A stretch of 64,000 nt of DNA, taken from assembly GCF_041435355.1 (NCBI RefSeq), contig NZ_CP108442.1:3472001-3536000 (forward strand). Direction: 5' to 3'. The position numbers and the translations under genes are program-made. Shown in pieces: positions 50,085 to 58,916 of the stretch; within the stretch, counting starts at the first letter, position 1; each line of letters starts with the position of its first letter. The notes beneath the pieces were generated by a model. That model was not told the DNA's origin. It saw nothing but the letters and a program-made list of their open reading frames with translations, and searched no databases. Source of the DNA: Streptomyces sp. NBC_01276 (GTDB lineage Bacteria; Actinomycetota; Actinomycetes; Streptomycetales; Streptomycetaceae).

Positions 50085-50774
50085 CTACCCCTCCACCCGG
50101 AGCCCCAGCTGCGCCGCCAGGGCCGGGGCCAGGTCGAACAGCTGCGCCGGGCTGATCACCGCCCCGGACAGGGCCTCCACCCCGCGCGCGATCCCCAGCT
50201 CCGACGCCGCCCGCAGGTCCACGTCCGCCATCCGCGCCCCCGTGAAGTCCGCTCCCCGCACCACGCAGCCCCGGAACTCCACCCGCTCCAGCACCGCACC
50301 CCCGAAGTCCGGCTCCACCAGCACGCACCCGTCGAAGACCACGTCCTTCAACCGCGCCGTCCGCAGGTTGAGGTAGTCGATCTTCCCGCCCCGTACGAGC
50401 ACCCGCTCCAGCACCGCCCCGTGCAACTGCGCCCCGCCGAGCCGCGCCTCCACCAGCTCCACGTCCCGCAGCGACGCCCCCGCCAGATCCGTCCCGACTC
50501 CCCGGACCCCCTCCAGCACCGAGTCCAGGATCCGCGCCTTCGCCAGCCCCGCCCCGTCCAGCGCGCACCGGCGCAGCGCGCAGTCCATGAACCGCGCCCC
50601 GACGCCCTCCTGCCCCGCCAGATCGAGGTCCGCGAACTCCAGTCCGTCGTAGTCCCCGTCCGGCTCCAGTCCACCGCCCTCCCACGCCACCAGCTCCGGC
50701 AGCCGGACCTCCGCCCGCCTCGCCGCCCTGACCGCTCCGGCCGCCTGCCCGCGCACCCGCTCGTTCCGCACCAT
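50085..50774 (-). CDS. pentapeptide-repeat protein
   Basis: A 229-residue protein. From about residue 45 to 190, A(D/N)LxG-like units recur every five residues (FADLDLAGQE, FMDCALRRCALDGAGLAKAR, LAGASLRDVELVEARLGGAQ, FRGCVVRGADFTGARMADVD), forming a right-handed quadrilateral beta-helix. Some members mimic DNA and protect gyrase (Qnr, MfpA), but most have unknown roles. The last 35 residues (VISPAQLFDLAPALAAQLGL) are a short helix as in MfpA-like proteins. ATG 50774 is chosen over a GTG six codons earlier. It is divergent from the SoxR-box oxidoreductase gene. Confidence 0.88.
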   Translation of the reverse strand: MVRNERVRGQAAGAVRAARRAEVRLPELVAWEGGGLEPDGDYDGLEFADLDLAGQEGVGARFMDCALRRCALDGAGLAKARILDSVLEGVRGVGTDLAGASLRDVELVEARLGGAQLHGAVLERVLVRGGKIDYLNLRTARLKDVVFDGCVLVEPDFGGAVLERVEFRGCVVRGADFTGARMADVDLRAASELGIARGVEALSGAVISPAQLFDLAPALAAQLGLRVEG

Positions 50775-50817
50775 CCCCCCATCGTGACCCACGGGACCGA
50801 CAACGGGACGCCCTTGA

Positions 50818-50835
50818 CCTCAACCACGCTTCAGG
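50818..50835 (+). promoter_or_regulatory. SoxR box with MerR-type promoter
   Basis: CCTCAACCACGCTTCAGG matches the SoxR operator CCTCAAGTTNNCTTGAGG in both outer arms, with one change in the right arm. It lies between -35 TTGACC (50814-50819) and -10 CAGGCT (50839-50844), an over-long 19-bp spacer as in MerR-family promoters. The ATG at 50851 follows after six bases. Confidence 0.8.
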
Positions 50836-50850
50836 TCACAGGCTGGCCGC

Positions 50851-51852
50851 ATGGACACCATGCGCGCCATCCGACTCCACGCCTTCGGCCCCGCCGAGAA
50901 CCTCTCCTACGAGACCGTCCCCCGCCCCGTCCCCGGCCCCGGCCAGGTCCGCATCGCCGTCGCCTCCGCCGGCGTCCACCTCCTCGACGTCAACCTCCGC
51001 AAGGGCATCGAGGGGCCCCCGGCACCCCTGCCCGCACTCCCCACCACCCCCGGTCGCGAAGTCGCCGGCACCGTCGACGCCCTCGGCCCCGGCACCGATC
51101 CCGCCTGGCTCGGCCGGACCGTCGTCGCCCACCTCGGCTTCGCCCCGGGCGGCTACGCCGAGTACGCCGTCACCGACGCCGGCCGCCTCCACCCCGTCCC
51201 CGAGGGCCTCGACACCGCCCAGGCCGTCACCATGATCGGCACCGGCCGCACCACCCTCGGCATCCTCCAGTTCGCCGACCTCGGCCCCGGCTCAGTCGCC
51301 CTGATCACCGCCGCGGCCGGCGGCATCGGCACCCTGCTCGTCCAGTACGCCAAGAACGCCGGCGCCACCGTCGTCGCCCTCGCCGGAGGCCCCGCCAAGA
51401 CCGCCCTGGCCACCGCCAACGGCGCCGACCTCGCCGTCGACTACACCACCGACGACTGGGCCGACACCGTCCGCGCCCACCACCCCGACGGCGCCACCGT
51501 CCTCTTCGACTCCGTCGGCGGCGCCACCGCCCGGACCGCCCTCGGCCTCCTCGCCCCCGGCGCCCGCCACCTCGTCCACGGCCGCTCCTCCGGCCCCCTC
51601 ACCCTCACCGGAGCCGAACAGGACGACCTCACCGCCCGCGGCATCACCACCCGGGGCGTCCTCGGCCCCGCCATGCTCGAAGCCGTCGGAGCCCCCGACC
51701 CGATGCGCGTCCTGGAAACCCGAGCCCTCGAAGAAGCCGCCACCGGCCGGCTGCGCCCCGCCGTCCAGCGCTACCCCCTGGCCGAAGCCGCAGCTGCCCA
51801 CCACGCCCTCGAAACCCGCGCCACCACCGGCAAGGTCGTCCTGGAGCCCTGA
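50851..51852 (+). CDS. quinone oxidoreductase, probable SoxR target
   Basis: A 333-residue zinc-free medium-chain dehydrogenase/reductase of the NADPH:quinone reductase group. It has MRAIRLHAFGPAENLSYETV at the start, LPTTPGREVAGTVDALG, the nucleotide-binding ITAAAGGIGTLLVQYAKNAG and the C-terminal PLAEAAAAHHALETR. The operator just upstream fits SoxR, the redox-cycling-drug sensor; S. coelicolor SoxR is known to control an oxidoreductase gene in the equivalent region (SCO4266, from memory). It may reduce or detoxify quinone-like antibiotics such as actinorhodin. Transcription is probably leaderless from ATG 50851. Confidence 0.92.
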   Translation: MDTMRAIRLHAFGPAENLSYETVPRPVPGPGQVRIAVASAGVHLLDVNLRKGIEGPPAPLPALPTTPGREVAGTVDALGPGTDPAWLGRTVVAHLGFAPGGYAEYAVTDAGRLHPVPEGLDTAQAVTMIGTGRTTLGILQFADLGPGSVALITAAAGGIGTLLVQYAKNAGATVVALAGGPAKTALATANGADLAVDYTTDDWADTVRAHHPDGATVLFDSVGGATARTALGLLAPGARHLVHGRSSGPLTLTGAEQDDLTARGITTRGVLGPAMLEAVGAPDPMRVLETRALEEAATGRLRPAVQRYPLAEAAAAHHALETRATTGKVVLEP

Positions 51853-51923
51853 CCCGCCTGCACACCGTCCCCCGCCGGATCCCGCCCGATCCCGCCCGGC
51901 CCGCCGGGATCCGCGGGGAGCGC

Positions 51924-52403
51924 TCACCCCTCCCCGCCCAGCTCCGCCAGCTCCCCGCCCGTCAGCCGGTACACCGACCACTCCTCCTGCGGCCGCGCGC
52001 CCAGGGCCTCGTAGAAGGCGATCGACGGCGCGTTCCACTTCAGCACCGACCACTCCAGCCGCCCGTACCCCCGCTCCCCGCAGATCCGCGCCAACTCCCG
52101 CAACAGCGCCTTCCCGTACCCGCCCCCGCGCGCACCCGGCCGTACGTACAGGTCCTCCAGGTAGATCCCGTGCGCCCCGAGCCACGTCGAGAAACTCAGG
52201 AACCACACCGCGAAGCCGACGACCTCGCCCTCGGCCGTCTCCGCGACGTGCGCGAACGCCGCCGGGCGCTCCCCGAACAGCGCCTCCTCCAGCTGCGCCT
52301 CCGTCGCCCGCGCCTCGTGCGGCACCCGCTCGTACGCGGCGAGTTCGCCGATCATGGCGCGGATGACGGGCACGTCGGCGACTTCGGCCTCTCGAATCAA
52401 CAT
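51924..52403 (-). CDS. GNAT-family acetyltransferase (diamine acetyltransferase-like)
   Basis: A 159-residue acetyltransferase resembling the spermidine/diamine acetyltransferase branch: MLIREAEVADVPVIRAMIGE, GFAVWFLSFSTWLGAHGIYL, EDLYVRPGARGGGYGKALL (acetyl-CoA loop RxxGxG) and WSVLKWNAPSIAFYEALGA. Polyamines are plausible substrates. A DAO-family oxidase of the putrescine type lies 2 kb away, which may be coincidental. ATG 52403 has TAGGCT six bases upstream (leaderless). Confidence 0.9.
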   Translation of the reverse strand: MLIREAEVADVPVIRAMIGELAAYERVPHEARATEAQLEEALFGERPAAFAHVAETAEGEVVGFAVWFLSFSTWLGAHGIYLEDLYVRPGARGGGYGKALLRELARICGERGYGRLEWSVLKWNAPSIAFYEALGARPQEEWSVYRLTGGELAELGGEG

Positions 52404-52543
52404 GCCCGCAGCCTAGGCACGCCCCGTCGGCGCCCCCCACGACCCGCACCCCCACGACTCGCACCCCCACCGGCCGCCGCCCATCCCGATCGCCACACAC
52501 GACCCGCTCACCCTGCGCGACCCACTCACCCCACTCACCCCAC

Positions 52544-53479
52544 TCACCCCGCGCACCCGATGCGCCCCGCACGCCCCAACAGCACCTCCGCCACCGCCAC
52601 TTCCCGCTCCGGCAGCGCCACCTCCCCGTCCTCCACCTCCCACAGGCCGTTCTGCAGCACCCGCCCGAGCGTCCACGCCCGAGCCCGCTCCCGGTCCAGC
52701 CCCACCACCTCCGTCAACAGGTCGAACCGCCACCCGACCTCCTCCACCCGGAACCCGTTCACCAACGCCGGCAGCAACTCGAACCCCGGGTCCCCCGCCA
52801 GCGGCTTCGGATCGATCGCCAGCCACGGCTCCCGCTCCGCCGCCAGCACGTTGTCGAAGTGCAGGTCCCAGTGCAGCAACCGGTCCCCCGGCTCCGCCGC
52901 CACCTCCGCCAACGCCGCCGCGCAGTCCCGCAGCAGCCGCCGCTCCCCCGCGTCGGCCAGCCGCCCGGCCGCCTCCGGCACCCCCGCCAGCAGCCCCTCC
53001 GCGACCTCGCCCAGCCCCCGCAGCCCCTGCGGCGCCCGCACCGACGTCAGCCGCGCCAGCAACTGCGCCACCACCGTCACCGCCGCCCGCGGCTCCCGCT
53101 CCACCAGCCCCGACAGGTGCCGCCCCGCGTCCAGCCGCTCCAGCAGCAACGTCCCCGTCGGCCCGTCCCACTCCAGCAGCCGTACGCAGCCCCGCCCGTC
53201 CCACGCGCGCAGCGCGACCGGCTCCCCCGCGCTCTCCTCGTCCGGGACCAGCAGCTTCAACGCCGCCTCCGTACCGTCCGCCCGCACCACCGGCAGCACC
53301 AGGGCCGTCATCCCGTGCATCGCGGGCCCCGCCACCCGCAAGCCCCACCGCTCCAGGAACTCCGCCACCCGCCCCGGCAGCCCCTCGACGAACTCCCGTC
53401 CCGCCGCGCCGCCGTACCGCAGCTGCACCTCGACCAGCCCCGCCGGAATCTCGACCCCGGCCCCGTCCCTACGCGGCAA
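52544..53479 (-). CDS. aminoglycoside/hydroxyurea-type phosphotransferase, APH(6) family
   Basis: A 311-residue kinase of the APH(6)/hydroxyurea phosphotransferase family, related to streptomycin 6-kinase. N-terminal features include FLERWGLRVAGPAMHGMTAL and AALKLLVPDEESAGE with the ATP lysine. The Brenner motif HWDLHFDNVL supplies the catalytic Asp, and LAIDPKPLAGDPGFELLP the metal site. Streptomyces carry several such genes outside antibiotic clusters; the actual substrate is unknown. The start is uncertain: TTG 53479 overlaps the end of the DsbA-like gene by 11 bp, implying translational coupling. Confidence 0.85.
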   Translation of the reverse strand: MPRRDGAGVEIPAGLVEVQLRYGGAAGREFVEGLPGRVAEFLERWGLRVAGPAMHGMTALVLPVVRADGTEAALKLLVPDEESAGEPVALRAWDGRGCVRLLEWDGPTGTLLLERLDAGRHLSGLVEREPRAAVTVVAQLLARLTSVRAPQGLRGLGEVAEGLLAGVPEAAGRLADAGERRLLRDCAAALAEVAAEPGDRLLHWDLHFDNVLAAEREPWLAIDPKPLAGDPGFELLPALVNGFRVEEVGWRFDLLTEVVGLDRERARAWTLGRVLQNGLWEVEDGEVALPEREVAVAEVLLGRAGRIGCAG

Positions 53480-54203
53480 CGCCCGCCTCCTGGAGGGTCC
53501 GCGCGAACCCGGCCGCGTCGAACATCGACCCGTCCTTCGCCCCCACCGGCTTCCCGTCCACCAGCACCGCCGGCGTCCCCCGCATCCCCGTCGTCTCGAA
53601 GGCCTCCTCCGCCCCGGCGACCCACCCCGTGTGGGTCCCCTCGGCCACGGCCCGGTCGAAGGCCTCCCCGCGCAGCCCCGGCACCCGGTCGGCGATCCGC
53701 AGCAGCAGCTCGTCGGTGAACCTCCCCTGCGGCTGGCTCGCGAAGACCGCCGCGTGGTACTCGGCGAACTTCCCCGCGTCCACCGACGCCCGCAACGCGT
53801 TCACCGCCTTCACGGAACCGCTCGCCCCGCCCTGGTCGAGGAAGGAGGCCAGCAGGTACTCGATCCTCACCTTGCCCTCGTCCGCCAGCTTCAGCAGCGT
53901 CTCCCCGCCCTCCGACTCGAACTTCGCGCAGGCCCCGCACCGCGGGTCCACCAGCACCTGAACGGTGCGCGGCGCCCCGGGCCGCCCCACGACGACCTTC
54001 GCCCCGTCCACGGCGGCGGGCAGCCCCGCGAGCCGGTCCGCCATCGGGCTGGTCCGCACGGCCGACAGGTCCGACGCCGCCGTGTCCGAGGCCGCGCCGC
54101 CCCCCGCTCCGCAGCCCGCCACCGCGCCGCCCAGCAGCGCCGCCGCCGCGACCGCCGCCAGGACCCGTCCCGCGCGCCCTGTCCTCCGTACACCCAGCTT
54201 CAC
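53469..54203 (-). CDS. DsbA/thioredoxin-like lipoprotein
   Basis: A 244-residue extracytoplasmic thiol oxidoreductase. The N-terminus is a lipoprotein signal with AVAGC, cut near residue 32. The DsbA-type domain begins QVLVDPRCGACAKFES with the CGAC active site near residue 85, has a helical insertion (LASFLDQGGASGSVKAVNAL) and closes with the cis-Pro loop in RGTPAVLVDG. It should form or rearrange disulfides in exported proteins. GTG 54203 is preferred, with GGAGAGG upstream; longer starts exist. It leads an operon with the APH(6) gene, an odd pairing that may not be functional. Confidence 0.88.
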   Translation of the reverse strand: MKLGVRRTGRAGRVLAAVAAAALLGGAVAGCGAGGGAASDTAASDLSAVRTSPMADRLAGLPAAVDGAKVVVGRPGAPRTVQVLVDPRCGACAKFESEGGETLLKLADEGKVRIEYLLASFLDQGGASGSVKAVNALRASVDAGKFAEYHAAVFASQPQGRFTDELLLRIADRVPGLRGEAFDRAVAEGTHTGWVAGAEEAFETTGMRGTPAVLVDGKPVGAKDGSMFDAAGFARTLQEAGVAA

Positions 54204-54377
54204 CCGACGACACCCTCTCCATAAAGAACTCATAAACCGTAAAACCGACAAACCCCCCTCGACACCCTACGCAACGCCCCGCACCCCCCACATCGGCCAT
54301 CCGGCCTGCCAACGCCCTCCGAAACACGACACCCCGCCCCTGGACACCCCTCGAACAGCCCGTGTACCAACTCCCCC

Positions 54378-55757
54378 ATGACGATCAACGGCGGTATCTC
54401 CTTCTGGTACGCGACCGACACCACCGCCCCCCAGCCACCCCGCGCCCCCCTCACCGCCGACGCCACGGCAGACGTCGTCATCGTCGGCGGCGGCTACACC
54501 GGCCTGTGGACGGCCTACTACCTCAAGCGCGCCGCCCCCGACCTCCGCATCACCCTCCTGGAGCAGAAGTTCTGCGGCTACGGGGCCTCCGGGCGCAACG
54601 GCGGCTGGCTCTACAACGGCATCGCCGGACGCGACCGCTACGCCGCCCTCCACGGCCACCGGGCCGCCCTCCGCCTCCAGCACGCCATGAACGACACCGT
54701 CACCGAGGTCATCGACACCGCCGCCAAGGAGGGCATCGACGCCGACGTCCACCGCGGCGGAGTCCTCGAAGTCGCCCGCACCCCCGCCCAGCTCACCCGC
54801 CTCAAGGCCTTCCACGCCGCCGAACTCGGCTTCGGCGAGAGCGACCGGGTCCTCTACGACGCCACCGACACCCGCGCCCACATCGACATCGCCGACGCCG
54901 TCGGCTCCAGCTGGACCCCGCACGGAGCCCGCATCCACCCGCTGAAGCTGGTCCGCGGCCTGGCCGCCGCCTGCGAACGCCTCGGCGTGGTCATCCACGA
55001 GTCCACCCCCGTCACGGAACTCGCCCCCCGCCGGGCCGTCACCCCGTACGGCACCGTCCGCGCCCCGTACGTCCTGCGCTGCACCGAGGGGTTCACCGCC
55101 GCCCTCAAGGGCCAGAAGCGCACCTGGCTCCCCATGAACTCCTCGATGATCGTCACGGCGCCCCTCCCGCGGTCCGCCTGGGACTCCCTGGGCTGGTCGG
55201 ACCGGGCCGTCCTCGGAGACATGGCCCACGCCTACATGTACGCCCAGCGCACCGCCGACGACCGCATCGCGATCGGCGGCCGCGGCATCCCGTACCGCTT
55301 CGGCTCGCGCACCGACAACGACGGCCGCACCCAGCCGGCCACCATCGCCTCCCTGTCCTCCCTCCTCTTCTCCTTCTTCCCGCAGCTCACCGGTACGGAG
55401 ATCACCCACGCCTGGTCGGGCGTCCTCGGCGTCCCCCGCGACTGGTGCGCCACCGTCACCCTGGACGCCACCACGGGCCTGGGCTGGGCGGGCGGCTACG
55501 TCGGCTCCGGCGTGGCCACCGCCAACCTCGCCGCCCGCACCCTGCGCGACCTGGTCCTCGGCGAGACCACCGACCTGACCGCCCTCCCCTGGGTCCACCA
55601 CCGCGTCCGCCGCTGGGAGCCCGAACCCTTCCGCTGGCTCGGCGTCCACGCCCTCTACGCCGCCTACCGCGAGGCGGACCGCCACGAATCGACCACCCAC
55701 CGCCCCACGACAACCCCCCTGGCCCGCCTGGCGGACCGCATCTCGGGGCGCGGCTGA
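54378..55757 (+). CDS. FAD-dependent oxidoreductase, DAO family (gamma-glutamylputrescine oxidase-like)
   Basis: A 459-residue flavoenzyme. The dinucleotide-binding motif VVIVGGGYTGLWTAYYL is at about 35-51, LLEQKFCGYGASGRNGGWLY follows, and the C-terminal FAD-binding stretch GLGWAGGYVGSGVATANL completes the fold. The GASGRNGG block is typical of PuuB-like amine oxidases, which oxidise secondary amines or glutamylated polyamines and release peroxide. The start ATG 54378 has TACCAA seven bases upstream, a weak leaderless -10. A terminator follows at 55767-55797. Confidence 0.9.
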   Translation: MTINGGISFWYATDTTAPQPPRAPLTADATADVVIVGGGYTGLWTAYYLKRAAPDLRITLLEQKFCGYGASGRNGGWLYNGIAGRDRYAALHGHRAALRLQHAMNDTVTEVIDTAAKEGIDADVHRGGVLEVARTPAQLTRLKAFHAAELGFGESDRVLYDATDTRAHIDIADAVGSSWTPHGARIHPLKLVRGLAAACERLGVVIHESTPVTELAPRRAVTPYGTVRAPYVLRCTEGFTAALKGQKRTWLPMNSSMIVTAPLPRSAWDSLGWSDRAVLGDMAHAYMYAQRTADDRIAIGGRGIPYRFGSRTDNDGRTQPATIASLSSLLFSFFPQLTGTEITHAWSGVLGVPRDWCATVTLDATTGLGWAGGYVGSGVATANLAARTLRDLVLGETTDLTALPWVHHRVRRWEPEPFRWLGVHALYAAYREADRHESTTHRPTTTPLARLADRISGRG

Positions 55758-55766
55758 GGCACGCGA

Positions 55767-55797
55767 AAGGCCCCGGACCAAAGCGGTCCGGGGCCTT
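55767..55797 (+). terminator. terminator between the oxidase gene and tRNA-Thr
   Basis: AAGGCCCCGGACC (55767-55779) pairs with GGTCCGGGGCCTT (55785-55797) around a five-base loop. It can serve the oxidase gene and the convergent tRNA gene. Confidence 0.88.
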
Positions 55798-55806
55798 CGG
55801 AAGCAG

Positions 55807-55880
55807 AGCCCCCTGTCGGATTCGAACCGACGACCTACGCTTTACAAGAGCGTTGCTCTGGCCAGCTGAGCTAAGGAGGC
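55807..55880 (-). tRNA. tRNA-Thr (anticodon TGT)
   Basis: On the minus strand the cloverleaf runs from GCCTCCTTAGCTCAGCTGG to the TTCGAATCC T-loop and 3' AGGGGGCT. The acceptor stem pairs 7 of 7 with G-T allowed. The anticodon loop CTTGTAA gives TGT, decoding ACA. CCA is not encoded. Confidence 0.97.
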
Positions 55881-56024
55881 AGGGCCGCCATCACTCTACA
55901 CAGCGCCCTCTCCCCCAGGCCATCGTGTTGATCCCGCCGATACCCGCCACCCCGCCCGCGATCCGGCCCGTCAGATTGCTGACAGGAGGCGTCCGGGCGG
56001 GTAGCGTCGGGCGGAGTCCAGTCA

Positions 56025-56040
56025 GCTGGACTAGACCTTC
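56025..56040. promoter_or_regulatory. dre-like operator upstream of msiK
   Basis: GCTGGACTAGACCTTC, with the same GGACTAGACC core as upstream of nagK. It lies about 50 bp before the msiK ATG. Confidence 0.75.
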
Positions 56041-56088
56041 CACTCGGATCGTCCGGCACGTTCCTGCCGGTAGAAGGGATTCACCACC

Positions 56089-57183
<1,095 letters not shown>

Positions 57184-57213
57184 CGCGCGCGCACTCACGC
57201 ACGCACGCGCAGG

Positions 57214-57241
57214 AGGGGCGTCCCGCCAAGGGGCGCCCCTT
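57214..57241 (+). terminator. msiK terminator
   Basis: AGGGGCG (57214-57220) pairs with CGCCCCT (57234-57240); the right part AAGGGGCGCCCCTT (57228-57241) is itself palindromic. It lies 30 bp past the msiK stop. Confidence 0.7.
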
Positions 57242-57441
57242 CGGCGTCAGTTGTGGACCGCGGTGCGGGCCGGCGGCGCGGAGCCCGGCACCGGCAGCCG
57301 CACGGACGGGGGCACGAACCGCGGCAGACCGGGCCATTCGGCCGCACCCGTCAACCCTTGATTCGAAAAGCCGCGTCGAACCATCCCCCGACCGGGTGAC
57401 TAAATGTCGCCAAATCCTCACCGAGCGCTACTCTCGCCCTC

Positions 57442-57855
57442 GTGACCCACACTGCCCGCCGAATCGGCCGTTCCCTCGCCCTGGTCCTGCCCGTCGTCCT
57501 GGTCCTGTCCGGGACCCTCGCGGTCACGATGGTCCCCTGGGCGGACAACTCCCCTTCCCAGATCCTGACCGCCTCCGCCGAGGACGTCTCCGTCCCCGCG
57601 AAGCCGCGCGCCGCGCAGGACGTGCTGCGCGACCGGCTGCTCGGTGAAATCCGGCAGGGCGAGGAGCCGGGTGACGTCCTGACCCACCTCCAGCAGGAGG
57701 TGGACAGGCGTCCTTCGCTCGCCGACCACTGCGTGGGCATCGCGCGGGCCCTGGGCCGGGCCGCCGTGGACGCGTACGGGCCCACGAAGGCCCAGTCGTT
57801 CGCGCGCCCGGTGTGCGACACCTCGTACGCCTCGGGTGTCGCCTCGATGGGCTGA
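57442..57855 (+). CDS. small exported or membrane-anchored protein, unknown function
   Basis: A 137-residue protein. The N-terminus RRIGRSLALVLPVVLVLSGT is a basic-hydrophobic signal or anchor, so the rest is outside the membrane. The exported part has VSVPAKPRAAQDVLRDRLLG, a helical HLQQEVDRRPSLADH stretch and two Cys (DHCVG, PVCDT) that could form a disulfide. I do not recognise a family. GTG 57442 has TACTCT seven bases upstream (leaderless). It stands between msiK and a nucleotidyltransferase gene. Confidence 0.7.
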   Translation: MTHTARRIGRSLALVLPVVLVLSGTLAVTMVPWADNSPSQILTASAEDVSVPAKPRAAQDVLRDRLLGEIRQGEEPGDVLTHLQQEVDRRPSLADHCVGIARALGRAAVDAYGPTKAQSFARPVCDTSYASGVASMG

Positions 57856-57908
57856 CGCCCGCCGCGCCTGCCTCCGCCGGGGCAGGGGCCGTCCCTACGC
57901 TGGCGGCC

Positions 57909-58688
57909 ATGAGCGATGTTCCCCCCGCACCTCCCGTTTCATCCCAACCCATCGACCGCGCGGCCGCGTTCCCGGCCTCGCCCACCCAGGCGGTCATCCT
58001 GGCGGGCGGCCAGGGATCGCGGCTGCGGCCGTATACGGACGACCGTCCGAAGCCGATGGTCGAGATCCCCGGGACGGGACTGCCGATCATCGGGCACCAG
58101 CTGGCCTGGCTGGCGGCGGAGGGGGTCACCGACGTCGTCGTCTCGTGCGGGCACCTCGCGGACGTGCTCCAGGAGTGGCTGGCCCGCGCCCCGTTGCCGC
58201 TGCGCGTGACGACGGTGGTCGAGGAGGAGCCGCTGGGGCGCGGTGGCGGCCTCAAGTACGCGGCCCGGCACCTGCCGTGCGGTGACCGGCCGTGGTACGC
58301 GACCAACGGGGACGTGTGGACGCGGTTCCCGCTGCGCGAGATGGCGGCCTTCCACGAGGAGCGGGGGGCGACGGCGACGCTGGCGCTGGCCCGGCCGCGG
58401 ATCCCGTGGGGGGTGGTGGAGACGAACGAGTTCGGGCAGGTGCTGGACTTCATCGAGGCGCCGCCGTCGCCGTACCTGGTCAATGCCGGCGTGTACGTCT
58501 TCGCCCCCGAATTCACGGCGCTGCTGCCCGATTTGGGGGACCATGAGCGGACGACGTTCCCGCATCTGGCGCGCGAGCGGCGGCTGGCGGGCTTTCCGCT
58601 GCCGCAGGGGGCCTACTGGCGGGCGATCGACACGGCGAAGGACCTGACCGAGGCGGCACGGGAGTTGGCGGCGCAGAACGCCGCCTGA
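57909..58688 (+). CDS. NDP-sugar pyrophosphorylase (nucleotidyltransferase)
   Basis: A 259-residue sugar-1-phosphate nucleotidyltransferase. The activation motif is ILAGGQGSRLRPYTDDRPKPM at about 30-50, followed by the usual VVSCGHLADVLQEWL, GDVWTRFPLREM with the metal Asp, and the C-terminal FHxP-like PQGAYWRAIDTAKDL. The length fits mannose-1-P guanylyltransferase-like short enzymes rather than RmlA. The nucleotide sugar produced is unknown. ATG 57909 has TACGCT seven bases upstream (leaderless). Glycan synthesis genes are not adjacent. Confidence 0.88.
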   Translation: MSDVPPAPPVSSQPIDRAAAFPASPTQAVILAGGQGSRLRPYTDDRPKPMVEIPGTGLPIIGHQLAWLAAEGVTDVVVSCGHLADVLQEWLARAPLPLRVTTVVEEEPLGRGGGLKYAARHLPCGDRPWYATNGDVWTRFPLREMAAFHEERGATATLALARPRIPWGVVETNEFGQVLDFIEAPPSPYLVNAGVYVFAPEFTALLPDLGDHERTTFPHLARERRLAGFPLPQGAYWRAIDTAKDLTEAARELAAQNAA

Positions 58689-58762
58689 GCCTCCTGAGCG
58701 CCGTGACCCGCCCGCACCGTCCGCGCGCCCTCGCAGCCCGGCCCCCGCGTCCTGCCCCGACC

Positions 58763-58804
58763 GCGCGTCCCCGTATGCGCGTCCCCGTATGCGCGTCCCC
58801 GTAC
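58763..58804. repeat. three tandem 14-bp repeats
   Basis: GCGCGTCCCCGTAT at 58763-58776 and 58777-58790, with a third copy ending GTAC at 58791-58804. It lies between convergent genes, in a 228-bp stretch that otherwise holds only the terminator at 58872-58903. Confidence 0.8.
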
Positions 58805-58871
58805 GTGGCCCTCGCACCCGGCCCTCGTACGCGGCTCCCGTACGGCGCTCCGCTGCCCGGCCCCCGACGCG

Positions 58872-58903
58872 GAAGGGCCCGGCGCGCTCGCGCCGGGCCC
58901 TTC
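58872..58903. terminator. hairpin after the DoxX-type gene
   Basis: GAAGGGCCCGGCG (58872-58884) pairs with CGCCGGGCCCTTC (58891-58903) around a six-base loop. It lies 14 bp beyond the stop of the minus-strand gene. Confidence 0.88.
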
Positions 58904-58916
58904 GGGGCGGGTGGGG

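Noticed and set aside
52544..53479. APH(6) gene as part of an antibiotic biosynthetic cluster
   Set aside because: No biosynthetic genes are nearby; such kinase genes are frequent in Streptomyces core regions.
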